DNA from: Nocardioides donggukensis
Lineage (GTDB): Bacteria; Actinomycetota; Actinomycetes; Propionibacteriales; Nocardioidaceae
DNA: 64,000 bases
Direction of reading: 5' to 3'
Assembly: GCF_014842875.1 (NCBI RefSeq)
Contig: NZ_JACYXZ010000004.1
Location: 62,001 to 126,000 of the forward strand
Shown here: positions 25,447-34,493 of the stretch, one piece after another
Layout: the number at the start of each line of letters is the position of its first letter
Position numbering within the stretch: position 1 is the first letter of the stretch
Notes under the pieces: model-generated
Told to the model about the DNA's origin: nothing
Database searches by the model: none
The model's input: the letters and a program-made list of their open reading frames with translations, nothing else
Position numbers and translations under genes: made by a program

Positions 25447-27074
25447 TCAGGCGTCGTCGAGGCCGAGCCGCTCGACGGTCGAGGCGCGCATCTCGACTTG
25501 CGCACCTTGCCGGTGACGGTCATCGGGAACTCCTCGACCAGCACGACGTAGCGCGGGATCTTGTAGTGCGCGAGCCTCCCCGCGCAGAAGGCGCGCACGG
25601 CGTCCGCGTCCAGCGGCTCTGCGCCCTCCCGCAGCTGCAGCCAGGCGCACAGCTCCTCGCCGTACTTCTCGTCGGGGACGCCGATGACCTGGGCGTCGAG
25701 GACGTCCGGGTGGGTGTAGAGGAACTCCTCGATCTCGCGGGGGTAGATGTTCTCCCCGCCGCGGATCACCATGTCCTTGATCCGGCCGGTGATCGAGACG
25801 AACCCCTCCTCGTCCATGACCGCGATGTCGCCGGTGTGCATCCACCCGTCGACCAGCACCTCGGCGGTCTTCTCCGGCTCCTCCCAGTAGCCGAGCATCA
25901 CGGAGTAGCCCCTGGTGCAGAACTCGCCCGCCTCGCCGCGCGGCAGGGTCTCGCCGGTGGCGGGGTCCACGACCTTGACCTCCAGGTGCGGGCCGACCCG
26001 GCCGACGGTCCCCACCTTCGCCTCGAACGGGTCCCCCGGGGCGGTCTGGGTCGAGACCGGGGAGGTCTCGGTCATCCCGTAGCAGATCGCCATGTCGGTG
26101 ATCCCGGCGTCGAGCACCTTGCGCATCATCTCCGCCGGGCAGGGCGATCCGGCCATGATCCCCGTGCGCAGGTGGGAGATGTCGTACGACGCGAACTCGG
26201 GCAGCGACCACATCGCGATGAACATCGTCGGCACGCCGTACAGGCTCGTGCACTGCTCCTGCTGCACCGCCTCCAGCGTCAGCGCGGGGTCGAAGCCGGG
26301 GGCCGGGATCACCGTGCAGGCGCCGTGCGTGGTGGCCGCCAGGTTGCCCATCACCATGCCGAAGCAGTGGTAGAAGGGCACCGGGATGCAGATCCGGTCC
26401 TCCTCGGTGTAGCCGCAGCCCTCGCCGACGAACCAGCCGTTGTTGAGGATGTTGCGGTGGCTCAGCGTGGCGCCCTTCGGGAAGCCCGTCGTGCCGGAGG
26501 TGTACTGGATGTTGATCGGGTCCTCCGGCCGCAGGCCGCCCTGCACCTGCGCCAGCCGGTCCGCGCCCACCTCCGAGGAGCGGGTCATCAGCTCGGACCA
26601 GCTGCGCTGCCCGAACACCACGACGCTGGTCAGGTCCGGGCACTCGTCGCGGACCTCGGCGAGCATCGCCGGGTAGTCGCTGGTCTTGAACGACTCGGCC
26701 ACCAGCATCATCGAGATGCCGGCCTGGTTCACGACGTAGGCGACCTCGTGGGTGCGGTAGGCGGGGTTGACGTTGACGAGGATCGCCCCGACCTTCGCCG
26801 TGGCGTACTGCACCAGGGTCCACTCGGCCCGGTTCGGGGACCAGATGCCCACCCGGTCGCCCTGGGAGACCCCGTGCGCGAGCAGCGCGCGGGCCAGCCG
26901 GTCCACGTCGGAGACCAGCTCGGCATAGGTCCACCGGGTCCCGGCCTGGACGTCCACGACCGCCTCCCGGTCGGGGAACCGGGCCGCCGTGGCGTCGAGG
27001 TTGTCCCCGATGGTCTGCTCGATGAGCGGGGTGCCGGTCTCCCCGACGGTGTGACTCGGCGCTGGTGTCGACAT
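25447..27074 (-). CDS. Fatty-acyl-CoA ligase (AMP-binding), C-terminal frameshift
   Basis: Activates fatty acids to acyl-CoA by way of an acyl-adenylate. The 540-residue frame shows the P-loop [16 protein letters not shown], the motif [13 protein letters not shown], the hinge [42 protein letters not shown], and the catalytic Lys in TVTGKVRK. Directly after this Lys the frame changes. The expected ending [16 protein letters not shown] is in the next frame and stops at 25447, whereas the literal frame runs on to 25311 and into the lipoprotein gene. One C missing at about 25497 explains it. The enzyme may still work, as only the tail is affected. Confidence 0.85.
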
Positions 27075-27129
27075 GGGTCGACCCTGCCACCCGGGCCCGG
27101 TCCGGGGAAGTGCGGCCCGGCCCGACGTG

Positions 27130-27163
27130 CGACGAGCGGCCACCCGGGGGTGGCCGCTCGTCG
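27130..27163 (-). terminator. Ancestral tRNA-Tyr terminator stranded outside the island
   Basis: A perfect 15-bp stem (CGACGAGCGGCCACC / GGTGGCCGCTCGTCG, 4-nt loop) lies 4 nt beyond the duplicated tRNA-Tyr 3' end. Its place relative to the tRNA fragment is that of a native tRNA terminator, so it probably followed the intact gene before the island was inserted. Confidence 0.7.
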
Positions 27164-27166
27164 GCG

Positions 27167-27221
27167 GTGGCAGGTGAAGGATTCGAACCTTCGAAGCTCT
27201 CGCGACGGATCTACGGTCCGC
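27167..27221 (-). repeat. attR-like duplicate of the tRNA-Tyr 3' half
   Basis: It contains the anticodon GTA, variable arm, T-arm (GAAGGTTCGAATCCTTC) and acceptor 3' strand with the discriminator, but no 5' half. Three substitutions separate it from the copy at 36007-36061, two of them in the anticodon loop. It cannot make a functional tRNA. Confidence 0.88.
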
Positions 27222-27457
27222 ACGGGGTGACCATCCTGACCTGAGCTGATTGAGCGCGTCTTCAAGCTTCAGCACGAGTTCGACACGGACGCTCGCGGCG
27301 GTCGACTGCTGACCTGGTACGGCCCGGCCATGCTCGAAGCCCACCGGCAGCTCACCACGGCACCGGCGTGCCCGGGACGAGGAGGGCTGCCCTGGCCACC
27401 ACAGCCGACAGCTCGTCGGCCGGATGACCGAAACAGCACTCCCCGCCGACGAACAGG
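27222..27457. other. Island left end with possible gene remnant
   Basis: From about 27240 the plus strand has an uninterrupted frame reading [20 protein letters not shown] and [19 protein letters not shown] before compositional decay. It has no start codon. This may be the remains of an island gene; I do not recognise the family. No promoter or tRNA is seen. Confidence 0.4.
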
Positions 27458-28351
27458 TCAGGACATGCCGCCCCGAGCGCCGCCGCTGACGGGAATGACC
27501 TGACCGGTCACGTAGTTCGAGAGCGGTGAAACGAGCCAGAAGATCGCGTCGGCGGCCTCCTGGATGGTGCCGGTACGGCCGAGCGCTGTCCCTGGGGTCT
27601 TGCGCGGCGCGTACAGGTCGCGATCCTCGTCGGGGTCGAAGCCCATCGCCTGAAGGGTCTTGTCGGGCACGCCGAGCGGGACCTCGCGACCTCCGACGGT
27701 AATGGACTGCTGTGCCGACTGCGGGGCGCCGAAGCGGGTCTGGATGATCCCGAAGGAGACCGCATTGACGTTGACGTTCGCCGAGCCCCACTCCGCTGCC
27801 AGCGTCTTGGTCAGTCCGATCAGGCCGCCCTTGGCAGCCGCGTAGTTCGCAGCTCCGGGGTTGCCGAAGCTGGCAGCCAGCGAGCTGACCATCACGACCT
27901 TGCGGTGGCGTACCAGGCCCTCCCGGGCCTCACGTCGACCGGCGTCTCGGAGGTACGGCGCGGCGGCCCGACAGATCCGGAAGGGAGCCAAGAGGTGGAT
28001 GTCCAGCATTGCCTGGAACTGCTCGTCGCTCATCGCATGCACGGGCGCGTCCCAGAAGTAGCCGGCGCCGTTGACGATGATGTCGATGCCGTTGCCGGCC
28101 GCCGCCACATCCGCGATGAGGCGGTCCGGAACCTCCGGATCGGTGAGGTCGGCAGCGAAGGCCGTGGCCCCGCCTCCGATGTCCGAGGCGACCTCGTGGG
28201 CCAGGTCCCCATCGAGGTCCACCACCACGACCCGGGCACCGTTGGCAGCCAGAAGCTCGCAGGTAGCGCGCCCGATGCCGTTGCCACCGCCGGTGACGAC
28301 GGCCGTCTGACCCTCAAGGAGCGAGCTGGAGATGGTGGGTGTCGTAAGCAT
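27458..28351 (-). CDS. Short-chain dehydrogenase/reductase, island copy 1
   Basis: A 297-residue classical SDR. The NAD-binding motif is [16 protein letters not shown] (about 24-39), the adenine-binding Asp is in VVVDLDG, and NGAG is present. Catalytic Ser is in [13 protein letters not shown] and Tyr/Lys in YAAAKGGL. An insert of about 40 residues ([20 protein letters not shown]) before the C-terminal [20 protein letters not shown] is typical of large beta-oxidation SDRs acting on bulky acyl-CoA. It probably oxidises the 3-hydroxyacyl-CoA together with, or instead of, the neighbouring SDR. It lies 83 nt after that gene in the same transcript. Confidence 0.88.
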   Translation of the reverse strand: MLTTPTISSSLLEGQTAVVTGGGNGIGRATCELLAANGARVVVVDLDGDLAHEVASDIGGGATAFAADLTDPEVPDRLIADVAAAGNGIDIIVNGAGYFWDAPVHAMSDEQFQAMLDIHLLAPFRICRAAAPYLRDAGRREAREGLVRHRKVVMVSSLAASFGNPGAANYAAAKGGLIGLTKTLAAEWGSANVNVNAVSFGIIQTRFGAPQSAQQSITVGGREVPLGVPDKTLQAMGFDPDEDRDLYAPRKTPGTALGRTGTIQEAADAIFWLVSPLSNYVTGQVIPVSGGARGGMS

Positions 28352-28434
28352 GTCTTTTACCTTCCGTTGGGAATCGAGTGCAGCGTCGGCGTCCCGTGGT
28401 CGTCCGGGTGAACGCCCAGACCGCGCCGACGAGA

Positions 28435-29229
28435 TCACATGGTGAGCGAGTAGCCACCGTTCACCGGGATCGTCTGGCCGGTGATCCAGCTCGAGGCGTC
28501 CGAGGCCAGGAAGAGGATGAGGTTCGCCGCGTCGTCAGGCTCACCGAAACGACGAACGATGTAGGAGGAGAGCACCCGCTTGGCGAACTCCTCGTCGGCG
28601 ATGGCCGCCTCGATCGCCGGAGTGCGCGTTGCGCCGAGTGCCACGCAGTTCGCCGTCACTCCGAAGCGCCCACCCAGGCGAGCCATCGCTCGGGTGAAGC
28701 CTGCTGCCCCGGCCTTGGCACCCGAGTAGACCTCCATCCCGTTGACCTCACCGACGCGCCCGGCGTCGGAGATGATCGTGATGACACGCCCTTGCTTCGC
28801 CTCGACCATGTGACCCATGGCGTGCCGGGTTGAGTTGAGGACTCCGTCCAGGTTGACGTGGATGAAGGGTTCCCAGTCCGACGGGGTCTGATCCCAGAAA
28901 GCACGTTGCTTGGTGGGCGCCGGCCCGGCCCCCCGGTTGCCCGCGTTGTTGACCAGGATCGTGACCGAGCCCCACTTCTCCTTGACCTCGTCGAACACCT
29001 CACCCATCCGCTGGAAGTCACCTACGTCGCTCTGCGCGGCGAGGCTCGACACCCCGAGCTTGCGGACCTCTGCGGCCACACTCTCGGCCCGGGTCTCGTC
29101 GTAGTCGTTCACGACGACGTCCGCCCCGAACGACGCGAGCGTCAGCGCGATCTGACGACCCACGCCCTGACCCGCCCCAGTCACCAGCGCGACGCGACCG
29201 GTCAGGTCCAGCAGGTCGTTCGAGGTCAT
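28435..29229 (-). CDS. Short-chain dehydrogenase/reductase, island copy 2
   Basis: 264 residues. Cofactor loop TGAGQGVGRQIALTLA, Asp-containing VVVNDYDETRAE, NNAGNRG, catalytic Ser in ITIISDAGRVGEVNG, Tyr-x3-Lys in VYSGAKAGAAG, and the usual ending ASSWITGQTIPVNGGYSLTM. It is a 3-hydroxyacyl-CoA or alcohol dehydrogenase candidate. GAAAGG lies 8 nt before the ATG. It heads a two-SDR operon with its own promoter and TetR operator about 85-115 nt upstream. Confidence 0.88.
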   Translation of the reverse strand: MTSNDLLDLTGRVALVTGAGQGVGRQIALTLASFGADVVVNDYDETRAESVAAEVRKLGVSSLAAQSDVGDFQRMGEVFDEVKEKWGSVTILVNNAGNRGAGPAPTKQRAFWDQTPSDWEPFIHVNLDGVLNSTRHAMGHMVEAKQGRVITIISDAGRVGEVNGMEVYSGAKAGAAGFTRAMARLGGRFGVTANCVALGATRTPAIEAAIADEEFAKRVLSSYIVRRFGEPDDAANLILFLASDASSWITGQTIPVNGGYSLTM

Positions 29230-29312
29230 TCGATCGTCCTTTCAAACGCTCTGCCGGTCGTCGGCGTGACCAACGAAGCCCGCAAGTTCTCGCGAGGAGG
29301 AGCTCAGAGCCA

Positions 29313-29343
29313 ACCCTAATGCAGATGCTTGTCAACTGACAAG
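29313..29343 (-). promoter_or_regulatory. Promoter with TetR-type operator, SDR operon
   Basis: CTTGTCAACTGACAAG (29328-29343) is an inverted repeat. On the minus strand TTGTCA (29342-29337) and TAGGGT (29318-29313), 18 bp apart, make a promoter whose -35 and spacer are covered by the palindrome. The same palindrome type recurs at 35333-35348. Confidence 0.75.
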
Positions 29344-29386
29344 TTCTGAGAGGGCTCGTCGATTCCCCGGCGTGCGCCGGCGCGGG

Positions 29387-29992
29387 TCACCGAATGGACA
29401 AGATCCGACGAACGGCCGTCCAGGTCGCCTCGGTGATCTCTTTGCGCTGCACGTCGGGGTCGACGAGCACTTGGAGGAGCACGCCTCTCAGCGTTCCCTC
29501 GATCACGAACGCCGCTTCATCAGGGTTGACGTCCTGGGCCGCGTCTCCGGAATCACGTGCCTCGATGATGGTCTCGACGAGAAGCGTGCGGATCCATCGG
29601 TTGGAGATGGCGACGTCATCCCGCAGGCTGGGGGTCCCGGTCATAGCCTCGACCTGCACCGCGTACAGCGCCCGGGCGTACTTCGAGTAGATGCTTCCCT
29701 CGCGCAGGTAGAGGCGCACGATGGTCTCGAGCTTCTCCACCCCTTCGAGGTCGCCGAAGCTCGCGAGCGCCGCGCGGCTGGAGTCCTGGACGGACTGCAC
29801 GACATCCTTGATGCACTGCTCCTTCGTGCCGAAGTAGTGCGTCACCATCCCACGGCTGAGCCCTGCGAGTTCACCGATGGCGACGAAGCTGGCGGCGGAG
29901 TATCCGCCGGAAGCCAGCAGCTCGACGGTCGCATCGACGAGCTTCTTCCGGGACTCGCTGGACCTCTCGGCCTGAGTACGCCTGCTCTGCAT
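29387..29992 (-). CDS. TetR/AcrR family regulator of the island
   Basis: A 201-residue repressor. The N-terminal HTH reads RKKLVDATVELLASGGYSAA, then IGELAGLSRGMVTHYFGTKE, a standard TetR recognition helix. The C-terminal ligand domain is about 140 residues. It is encoded between the two operons on the same strand, 151 nt after the dehydrogenase. The two near-identical palindromes in the island promoters are its likely sites; an acyl-CoA intermediate is the likely inducer by analogy with FadR/KstR-type TetR proteins. Confidence 0.88.
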   Translation of the reverse strand: MQSRRTQAERSSESRKKLVDATVELLASGGYSAASFVAIGELAGLSRGMVTHYFGTKEQCIKDVVQSVQDSSRAALASFGDLEGVEKLETIVRLYLREGSIYSKYARALYAVQVEAMTGTPSLRDDVAISNRWIRTLLVETIIEARDSGDAAQDVNPDEAAFVIEGTLRGVLLQVLVDPDVQRKEITEATWTAVRRILSIR

Positions 29993-30143
29993 GGTCGAAC
30001 CCTATCCAGCCTCATGCGGCAACCTGGGCGAGCCTCTGCGCCCTACCCACCGGGTGCATAGCTCGATCGCCGCGCGATCTGCCTCTCGTGGATTTCGAGT
30101 CGGACGAGGAGGGGCCGGGCCCCCACCTCGTCCAGCTGCACTC

Positions 30144-31319
30144 CTACCTGGAATTCGCCTCGCGGACCGTACGGCGCGCGATGTCGCGGCCGATGAGGTC
30201 CTTCATGATCTGGTTCGTCCCGCCGTAGATCGGCTGGATCCGAGCATCTGCGTAGGCTCGCGCGATGGGGTACTCCCTCATGTAGCCGTAGCCGCCATGC
30301 AGTTGGAGGCACTTGTCGACCACTCGCTGATGAAGATCGCTGATCCACCACTTCGCCTTGGCGGCGTCGATGGCCGTCAGATTTCCATCGTTCAGCAGGA
30401 GCACCGCCCGGTCGAGCATCGCGGTCGCGGCGTCGATCTCGGTCTCTACCTCTGCCAGGGTGAAACGAGTCGCCTGGAAGTCACCGATCGGTTGCCCGAA
30501 GGCGTCGCGATCGAAGCAGTACCGACGCGCCCACGCGTACGCGGCGGCCGAAGCAGCGACGGAGGTGGCTGCGATCGAGAGACGCTCCAGAGGCAGACGT
30601 TCCATCACGTGGGCAAGTCCGCGTCCCGCGGAGCCGAGCAGATCGGCATCGGTGAGCCGGAGGTCCTCGAAGGAGAGCTCGGCCGTGTCGTTGCCTCGTA
30701 GACCGAGCTTGTCGAGCTTGCGTCCCCGGCTGAATCCCGGACGGTCTGTCGGCACGAGGAAGACGGCGAAGTCGCCGGCGTCGGTCCGCGGATCGACCTT
30801 GGCCAGGACGAGGACGACGTCGGCCAGGAAGCCGTTGGTGATGAACGTCTTGGTGCCGTTCAGGACCCAGCCGTCGCCGTCGCGGCGGGCGGTCGTGCGG
30901 ATACCGCGCAGGTCACTTCCTGCGCCCGGCTCTGTCAGCGCCAGCGACCCGATGGCGGTACCGGCGCACAGCTCGGGCAACCACTCTCGGCGCTGTTCGT
31001 CGGATCCCAGATCGACGACGTAGGGCATGACGAGGTCGTCCTGCACGCTGAGCCCGGCGTTGAAGGAGTTCGCCCCCACGCGGCACAGCTCCTCCATGAT
31101 CACCATCCGGTATCGGAAGTCGGCCACTCCCCCGCCGCCGAGCTCCTCAGGCACGGAGGTCCCGATGATCCCGAGCGAACCCGCCACCTCCCAGGCGGCA
31201 CGGTCGACGAGGCCGTCGTCGTCCCACCGCTCCCATTGGTCGGCGACGACCTTCTCGACGAAGGCCGCGACGGTCGCTCGGAAGTCTTCGTGCTCCTCCT
31301 CGTAGAGGGTGCGTCTCAT
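30144..31319 (-). CDS. Acyl-CoA dehydrogenase
   Basis: An FAD enzyme, 391 residues, introducing the alpha-beta double bond. Signature regions: GSLALTEPGAGSDLRGIRTT (flavin and substrate binding), LNGTKTFITNG, KLGLRGNDTAELSFEDLRL, and HGGYGYMREYPIARAYADAR. The position used as base in medium-chain enzymes is Gly here (IYGGTNQIMK). The Glu in ERLPLERLSIA (about residue 245) matches the base of long-chain and isovaleryl-type enzymes. ATG overlaps the stop of the upstream thiolase-like gene (ATGA). Confidence 0.9.
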   Translation of the reverse strand: MRRTLYEEEHEDFRATVAAFVEKVVADQWERWDDDGLVDRAAWEVAGSLGIIGTSVPEELGGGGVADFRYRMVIMEELCRVGANSFNAGLSVQDDLVMPYVVDLGSDEQRREWLPELCAGTAIGSLALTEPGAGSDLRGIRTTARRDGDGWVLNGTKTFITNGFLADVVLVLAKVDPRTDAGDFAVFLVPTDRPGFSRGRKLDKLGLRGNDTAELSFEDLRLTDADLLGSAGRGLAHVMERLPLERLSIAATSVAASAAAYAWARRYCFDRDAFGQPIGDFQATRFTLAEVETEIDAATAMLDRAVLLLNDGNLTAIDAAKAKWWISDLHQRVVDKCLQLHGGYGYMREYPIARAYADARIQPIYGGTNQIMKDLIGRDIARRTVREANSR

Positions 31320-32473
31320 CGCGGCCCCTCGACGCTTTGCAGGACGTGAACGGCACAGACCGCGCCGAGGCCGACCATGTGGGCCAGCCCCGTTCGCGCA
31401 CCGGCGTGCTGGCGCGCGCCGGCCTCACCTCGGATCTGAGTGGTGATCTCTCCGATCTGGCCCACGCCTGTGGGTCCGATCGGGTGACCTGAACTCAGCA
31501 GGCCGCCTGACGTGCTCACGGCCACTCGTCCACCGAGGGAGAACTCGCCGGCCTCGAGATCGGCCGCAGCCTTGCCCTCCGCGGCCAGACCCATCGCCTC
31601 GACGTACTGCAGCTCCTCGATCGAGAAGGCGTCGTGCAGCTCCACGAGGTCCACGTCGTCGGGGCCCATCCCGGCCTGCTGGTACGCGTCCGCCGTCGCT
31701 GCGCGGGTGAGCTCGGCGTCGAAGCTCTTCGCGCCGTACAGCTCCTCGCTGCGCAGGACAGACGCGAGCACTCGGACACAGCGTGAGCGGTCCAGGCCGA
31801 GCTCGTCGATGGCGTCGTCCGAAACCACGACGACGGCAGCGGCGCCCTCACCGATCGGGCAGCACTGAAGCCTGGTCAGAGGGCCGGCGATGGGTGGTCC
31901 GGCAAGGACCTCCTCCAGGGTTCGTGCCTTCGGCCGCTGGGCGTTGGGGTTCAGTGCTGCGTTGGCGGAGTTCTTCACGGCCACGGCAGCCAGTTGCTCC
32001 GGGGTGGCACCGTGACGCTCCAGGTACTCCGAGGCCAGCAGCGCGAAGTGCGCCGGAGGCGGCACGTAGGCGGCGTCGAGGCTCGGCACTCCCGTGTCAT
32101 TGCTGGCGCCCTGCGCTGTCGGCATCTTGTCGACACCCAGGACCATCGAGATGTCGCTGGTCCCGGCTGCGACGTCGTGGCAAGCCAGTCGGAACGCCGT
32201 GGAGCCCGACGCCGAGGCGTTCTCGACCTGCAGCATGGGGATGCCGGTGACGCCGAGATGCTTGTACAGCGGTCGGGAGGCGGCCATCCCGAGCATGGCC
32301 GTGCCTGTGTAGGCGCTGTCGACGTCGGCCCACCGCAGGCCGGCGTCGTCGAGTGCCTGGCGCACGGCCGTCAGGCCCAGCTGGACGTAGGGCGTGGCGC
32401 TCGGCTTCTGGAACGGGTGCCAGCCGACGCCGGCGACGTAGACGGGGCGCTGTTGCGCAAGCGTGATCTTCAC
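31316..32473 (-). CDS. SCP2-thiolase-like protein with Ser in place of the nucleophilic Cys
   Basis: A 385-residue member of the lipid-transfer/SCP-x thiolase group (starts VYVAGVGWHPFQKPS after a GTG). The segment that holds the acyl-accepting Cys in thiolases (NNCATGSTA in human SCP2) reads ENASASGSTAF, so the Cys is Ser. His of SSGHPIGPTGVGQ and a Cys in MVGLGAVCAVHVL remain. Without the Cys normal thiolysis is doubtful; Ltp2-type proteins of steroid side-chain degradation are known to act as retro-aldolases with a DUF35 partner. GTGA overlap joins it to the OB-fold gene upstream. Confidence 0.88.
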   Translation of the reverse strand: MKITLAQQRPVYVAGVGWHPFQKPSATPYVQLGLTAVRQALDDAGLRWADVDSAYTGTAMLGMAASRPLYKHLGVTGIPMLQVENASASGSTAFRLACHDVAAGTSDISMVLGVDKMPTAQGASNDTGVPSLDAAYVPPPAHFALLASEYLERHGATPEQLAAVAVKNSANAALNPNAQRPKARTLEEVLAGPPIAGPLTRLQCCPIGEGAAAVVVVSDDAIDELGLDRSRCVRVLASVLRSEELYGAKSFDAELTRAATADAYQQAGMGPDDVDLVELHDAFSIEELQYVEAMGLAAEGKAAADLEAGEFSLGGRVAVSTSGGLLSSGHPIGPTGVGQIGEITTQIRGEAGARQHAGARTGLAHMVGLGAVCAVHVLQSVEGPR

Positions 32474-32874
32474 GTGACGACCTCTTCGGGAGTGAATCGG
32501 AGCTCGGCGACCTCGACGTCGTCGCGGGTGACCGGCACGGTGACGGCGCGGACACGGGAGCCGATGGTGACGTCCGGCGCGTCCACCAGCACCGACCGGA
32601 TCATTGGGCCCTCGTCGAGGACCACGGACGCCAAGCGGTAGGGGAACCCCAGGGCCGGGTCGACCGGTATGTGGACATCCACGACGGCCGAGACGGTCCC
32701 GGTGCCGGCGAGCGGGACCGGGGAGATCTTCTCCCCGACGTCGCCATTGTGCTCGGATCCGTAGATCTGGAACGGGAAGGAGACGGATCCGCTGGAATCC
32801 TTCAGGCCGATCAGCGTGGGCTCTCCCGACTCGTCGACCTGGTAGAGATCGGGCTGGGCCGACGGCGCGCTCAT
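32470..32874 (-). CDS. DUF35-type OB-fold protein lacking the zinc ribbon cysteines
   Basis: A 134-residue partner of the thiolase-like protein. The C-terminal half is an OB-fold (TGTVSAVVDVHIPVDPALGF, YRLASVVLDEGPMIRSVLVD, IGSRVRAVTVPVT). DUF35 proteins usually carry four Cys in an N-terminal zinc ribbon. Here the equivalent region (LIGLKDSSGSVSFPFQIYGS) has none, and no Cys occurs in the whole protein. ATG at 32874 overlaps the CoA-ligase stop by 4 nt; a start at 32976 would lie deep inside that gene. Confidence 0.85.
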   Translation of the reverse strand: MSAPSAQPDLYQVDESGEPTLIGLKDSSGSVSFPFQIYGSEHNGDVGEKISPVPLAGTGTVSAVVDVHIPVDPALGFPYRLASVVLDEGPMIRSVLVDAPDVTIGSRVRAVTVPVTRDDVEVAELRFTPEEVVT

Positions 32875-34415
32875 GCCTTCGCGTCCTCGACGTAGGAACG
32901 ACGGAGGACGCGCTTCAAGGTCTTGCCCATCGAGTTGGTCGGGATCTCCTCGATGAACTCGAAGGACCGCGGCCACTTGTACTTGGCGAGCTTGCCTTCG
33001 AAGAACGCGTAGAGCTCGTCCGCAGTCAGCACCGCCCCCGGAACGGTCTGGACGAACGCCAGGGGTTGCTCACCGTGGTCCTCGTCGGGGACACCGATCA
33101 CGGCCACGTTCGCGACGAGCGGGTGTGTCGCGATGACCGCTTCGCTCTCAGCGGGGTAGACGTTCACGCCACCCGCGATGATCATGTCGGTGATCCGGTC
33201 GTAGATGAACAGCACCCCCTCGTCGTCGACGTGCCCGACGTCGCCCGTCGAGTAGAAGCCGTCCTCGCTGATCTTGTCGGCGCCGAGCGGACCGCGACCG
33301 ATGTAGCCGCTGATGATGTTGGGCGTCCGCACGGTGATCTCGCCGGTCGCGCCCGTCGGAACCTCGTTGCCGCTCTCGTCGACGATCCGTAGGTCGACGT
33401 GACGGAACGGGAACCCGGTCGCGTTCGGCTTGCGCGACAGAAGGTCGGGAGTTGCGCCCGCGATCATGCCCGTCTCCGTCGCACCGTAGATCTCGTAGAT
33501 GACCGGACCGAAGAGGTCGGTGGCAGCGGACTTGAGCTCCTGGCTGAACGGCGCTGCGCCACCCATCAGGAAGCGGAGGCTGGAGATGTCGTACCTGTCG
33601 CGGACCTCGGGAGAGAGCTTGAGGATCCGCTGGAGCATCGTGGGAACGGCGACCCAGTGCGTGATCCCGTGACGCTCGATGAGTCGAAGCACGTCCTCGG
33701 CATCGAAGCGTCGCTGGAAGACGACAGTGCCGCCGGTCTGGAGCGCGAACTGCGTGTACGACGGGCCCGCACCGTGGTGCATCGGCAGGTTGATCAGTGT
33801 CGTGTTGCCGGGTCCGCCCGCGGCCATGTCGAACAGCACCGACAGCATGTAGTCGAGACGCACGGCGTCGTCCACCTGGGTCTGGAGGCCGCCCAAGGGG
33901 GCGCCCTTGGGGGCTCCCGTCGTGCCGGAGGAGTAGATGATCAGTGGCGCCAGGGCCGGCGAGGGACGGTCCTCGGGCTCGCCCTCCGCGATGAGGTCCG
34001 CCATGAGCTCAACACCCGGAGCCGGGGTGTCCATCGAGACAATCACCCTCAACCCGAGTTCTTCCCAAGCCGCGACCAGGTCGGACGGGTCCTCGTCATC
34101 GACGATCGCGGCTGTGACCTCGCAGTCGCGGGCGATGTAGAGCGACTCGGGGGGCGAGAGTCGGTAGTTCACCGCGACGATGACCGACTTGAGCTTGGCG
34201 ACGGCGAGGGAGACGACCATCCACTCCAGTCGTGTGTGCGAGCGGACGGCGACACGGTCGCCTTCCTTCACACCTCGGCGCGCAAGCGACGAGGCCAAGC
34301 GATCAGCTTGCTCGTTCCAGGACCTCCACGTGAGGGTGCGCTCACCTTCGGTGGCGCAGACTGCGTCGAGGTCGTCGGGAGGCGCGAAGGCGGGGGAAGG
34401 GGTCAGTTGCTTCAT
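32871..34415 (-). CDS. Acyl-CoA ligase (AMP-binding), island copy
   Basis: 514 residues that activate the carboxylic acid entering the island pathway. P-loop IIYSSGTTGAPKGAPLGG, motif IYGATETGMIAGAT, hinge region GFYSTGDVGHVDDEGVLF, GGVNVYPAESEAVIATH, and catalytic Lys in IPTNSMGKTLKRVLR. Compared with the frameshifted ligase at 25447-27074 it is only distantly similar, so it is not a duplicate. It is followed by the OB-fold gene with an ATGA overlap, and is 78 nt from enoyl-CoA hydratase. Confidence 0.9.
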   Translation of the reverse strand: MKQLTPSPAFAPPDDLDAVCATEGERTLTWRSWNEQADRLASSLARRGVKEGDRVAVRSHTRLEWMVVSLAVAKLKSVIVAVNYRLSPPESLYIARDCEVTAAIVDDEDPSDLVAAWEELGLRVIVSMDTPAPGVELMADLIAEGEPEDRPSPALAPLIIYSSGTTGAPKGAPLGGLQTQVDDAVRLDYMLSVLFDMAAGGPGNTTLINLPMHHGAGPSYTQFALQTGGTVVFQRRFDAEDVLRLIERHGITHWVAVPTMLQRILKLSPEVRDRYDISSLRFLMGGAAPFSQELKSAATDLFGPVIYEIYGATETGMIAGATPDLLSRKPNATGFPFRHVDLRIVDESGNEVPTGATGEITVRTPNIISGYIGRGPLGADKISEDGFYSTGDVGHVDDEGVLFIYDRITDMIIAGGVNVYPAESEAVIATHPLVANVAVIGVPDEDHGEQPLAFVQTVPGAVLTADELYAFFEGKLAKYKWPRSFEFIEEIPTNSMGKTLKRVLRRSYVEDAKA

Positions 34416-34493
34416 CAGGTTCTCCTGTTGCGTCGGTGGCCAGCGCGGGCTGCGAGGGCCCTTCTGTCGGACAGGGTCGTGACGTTCATCAGC

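Noticed and set aside
27168-27221. A second tRNA-Tyr
   Set aside because: Only the 3' half is present, with no acceptor 5' strand or D-arm; it is an attachment-site duplicate.
29993-30143. A third TetR operator in front of the tetR gene
   Set aside because: No CTTGT...ACAAG palindrome is present between the dehydrogenase and the regulator.
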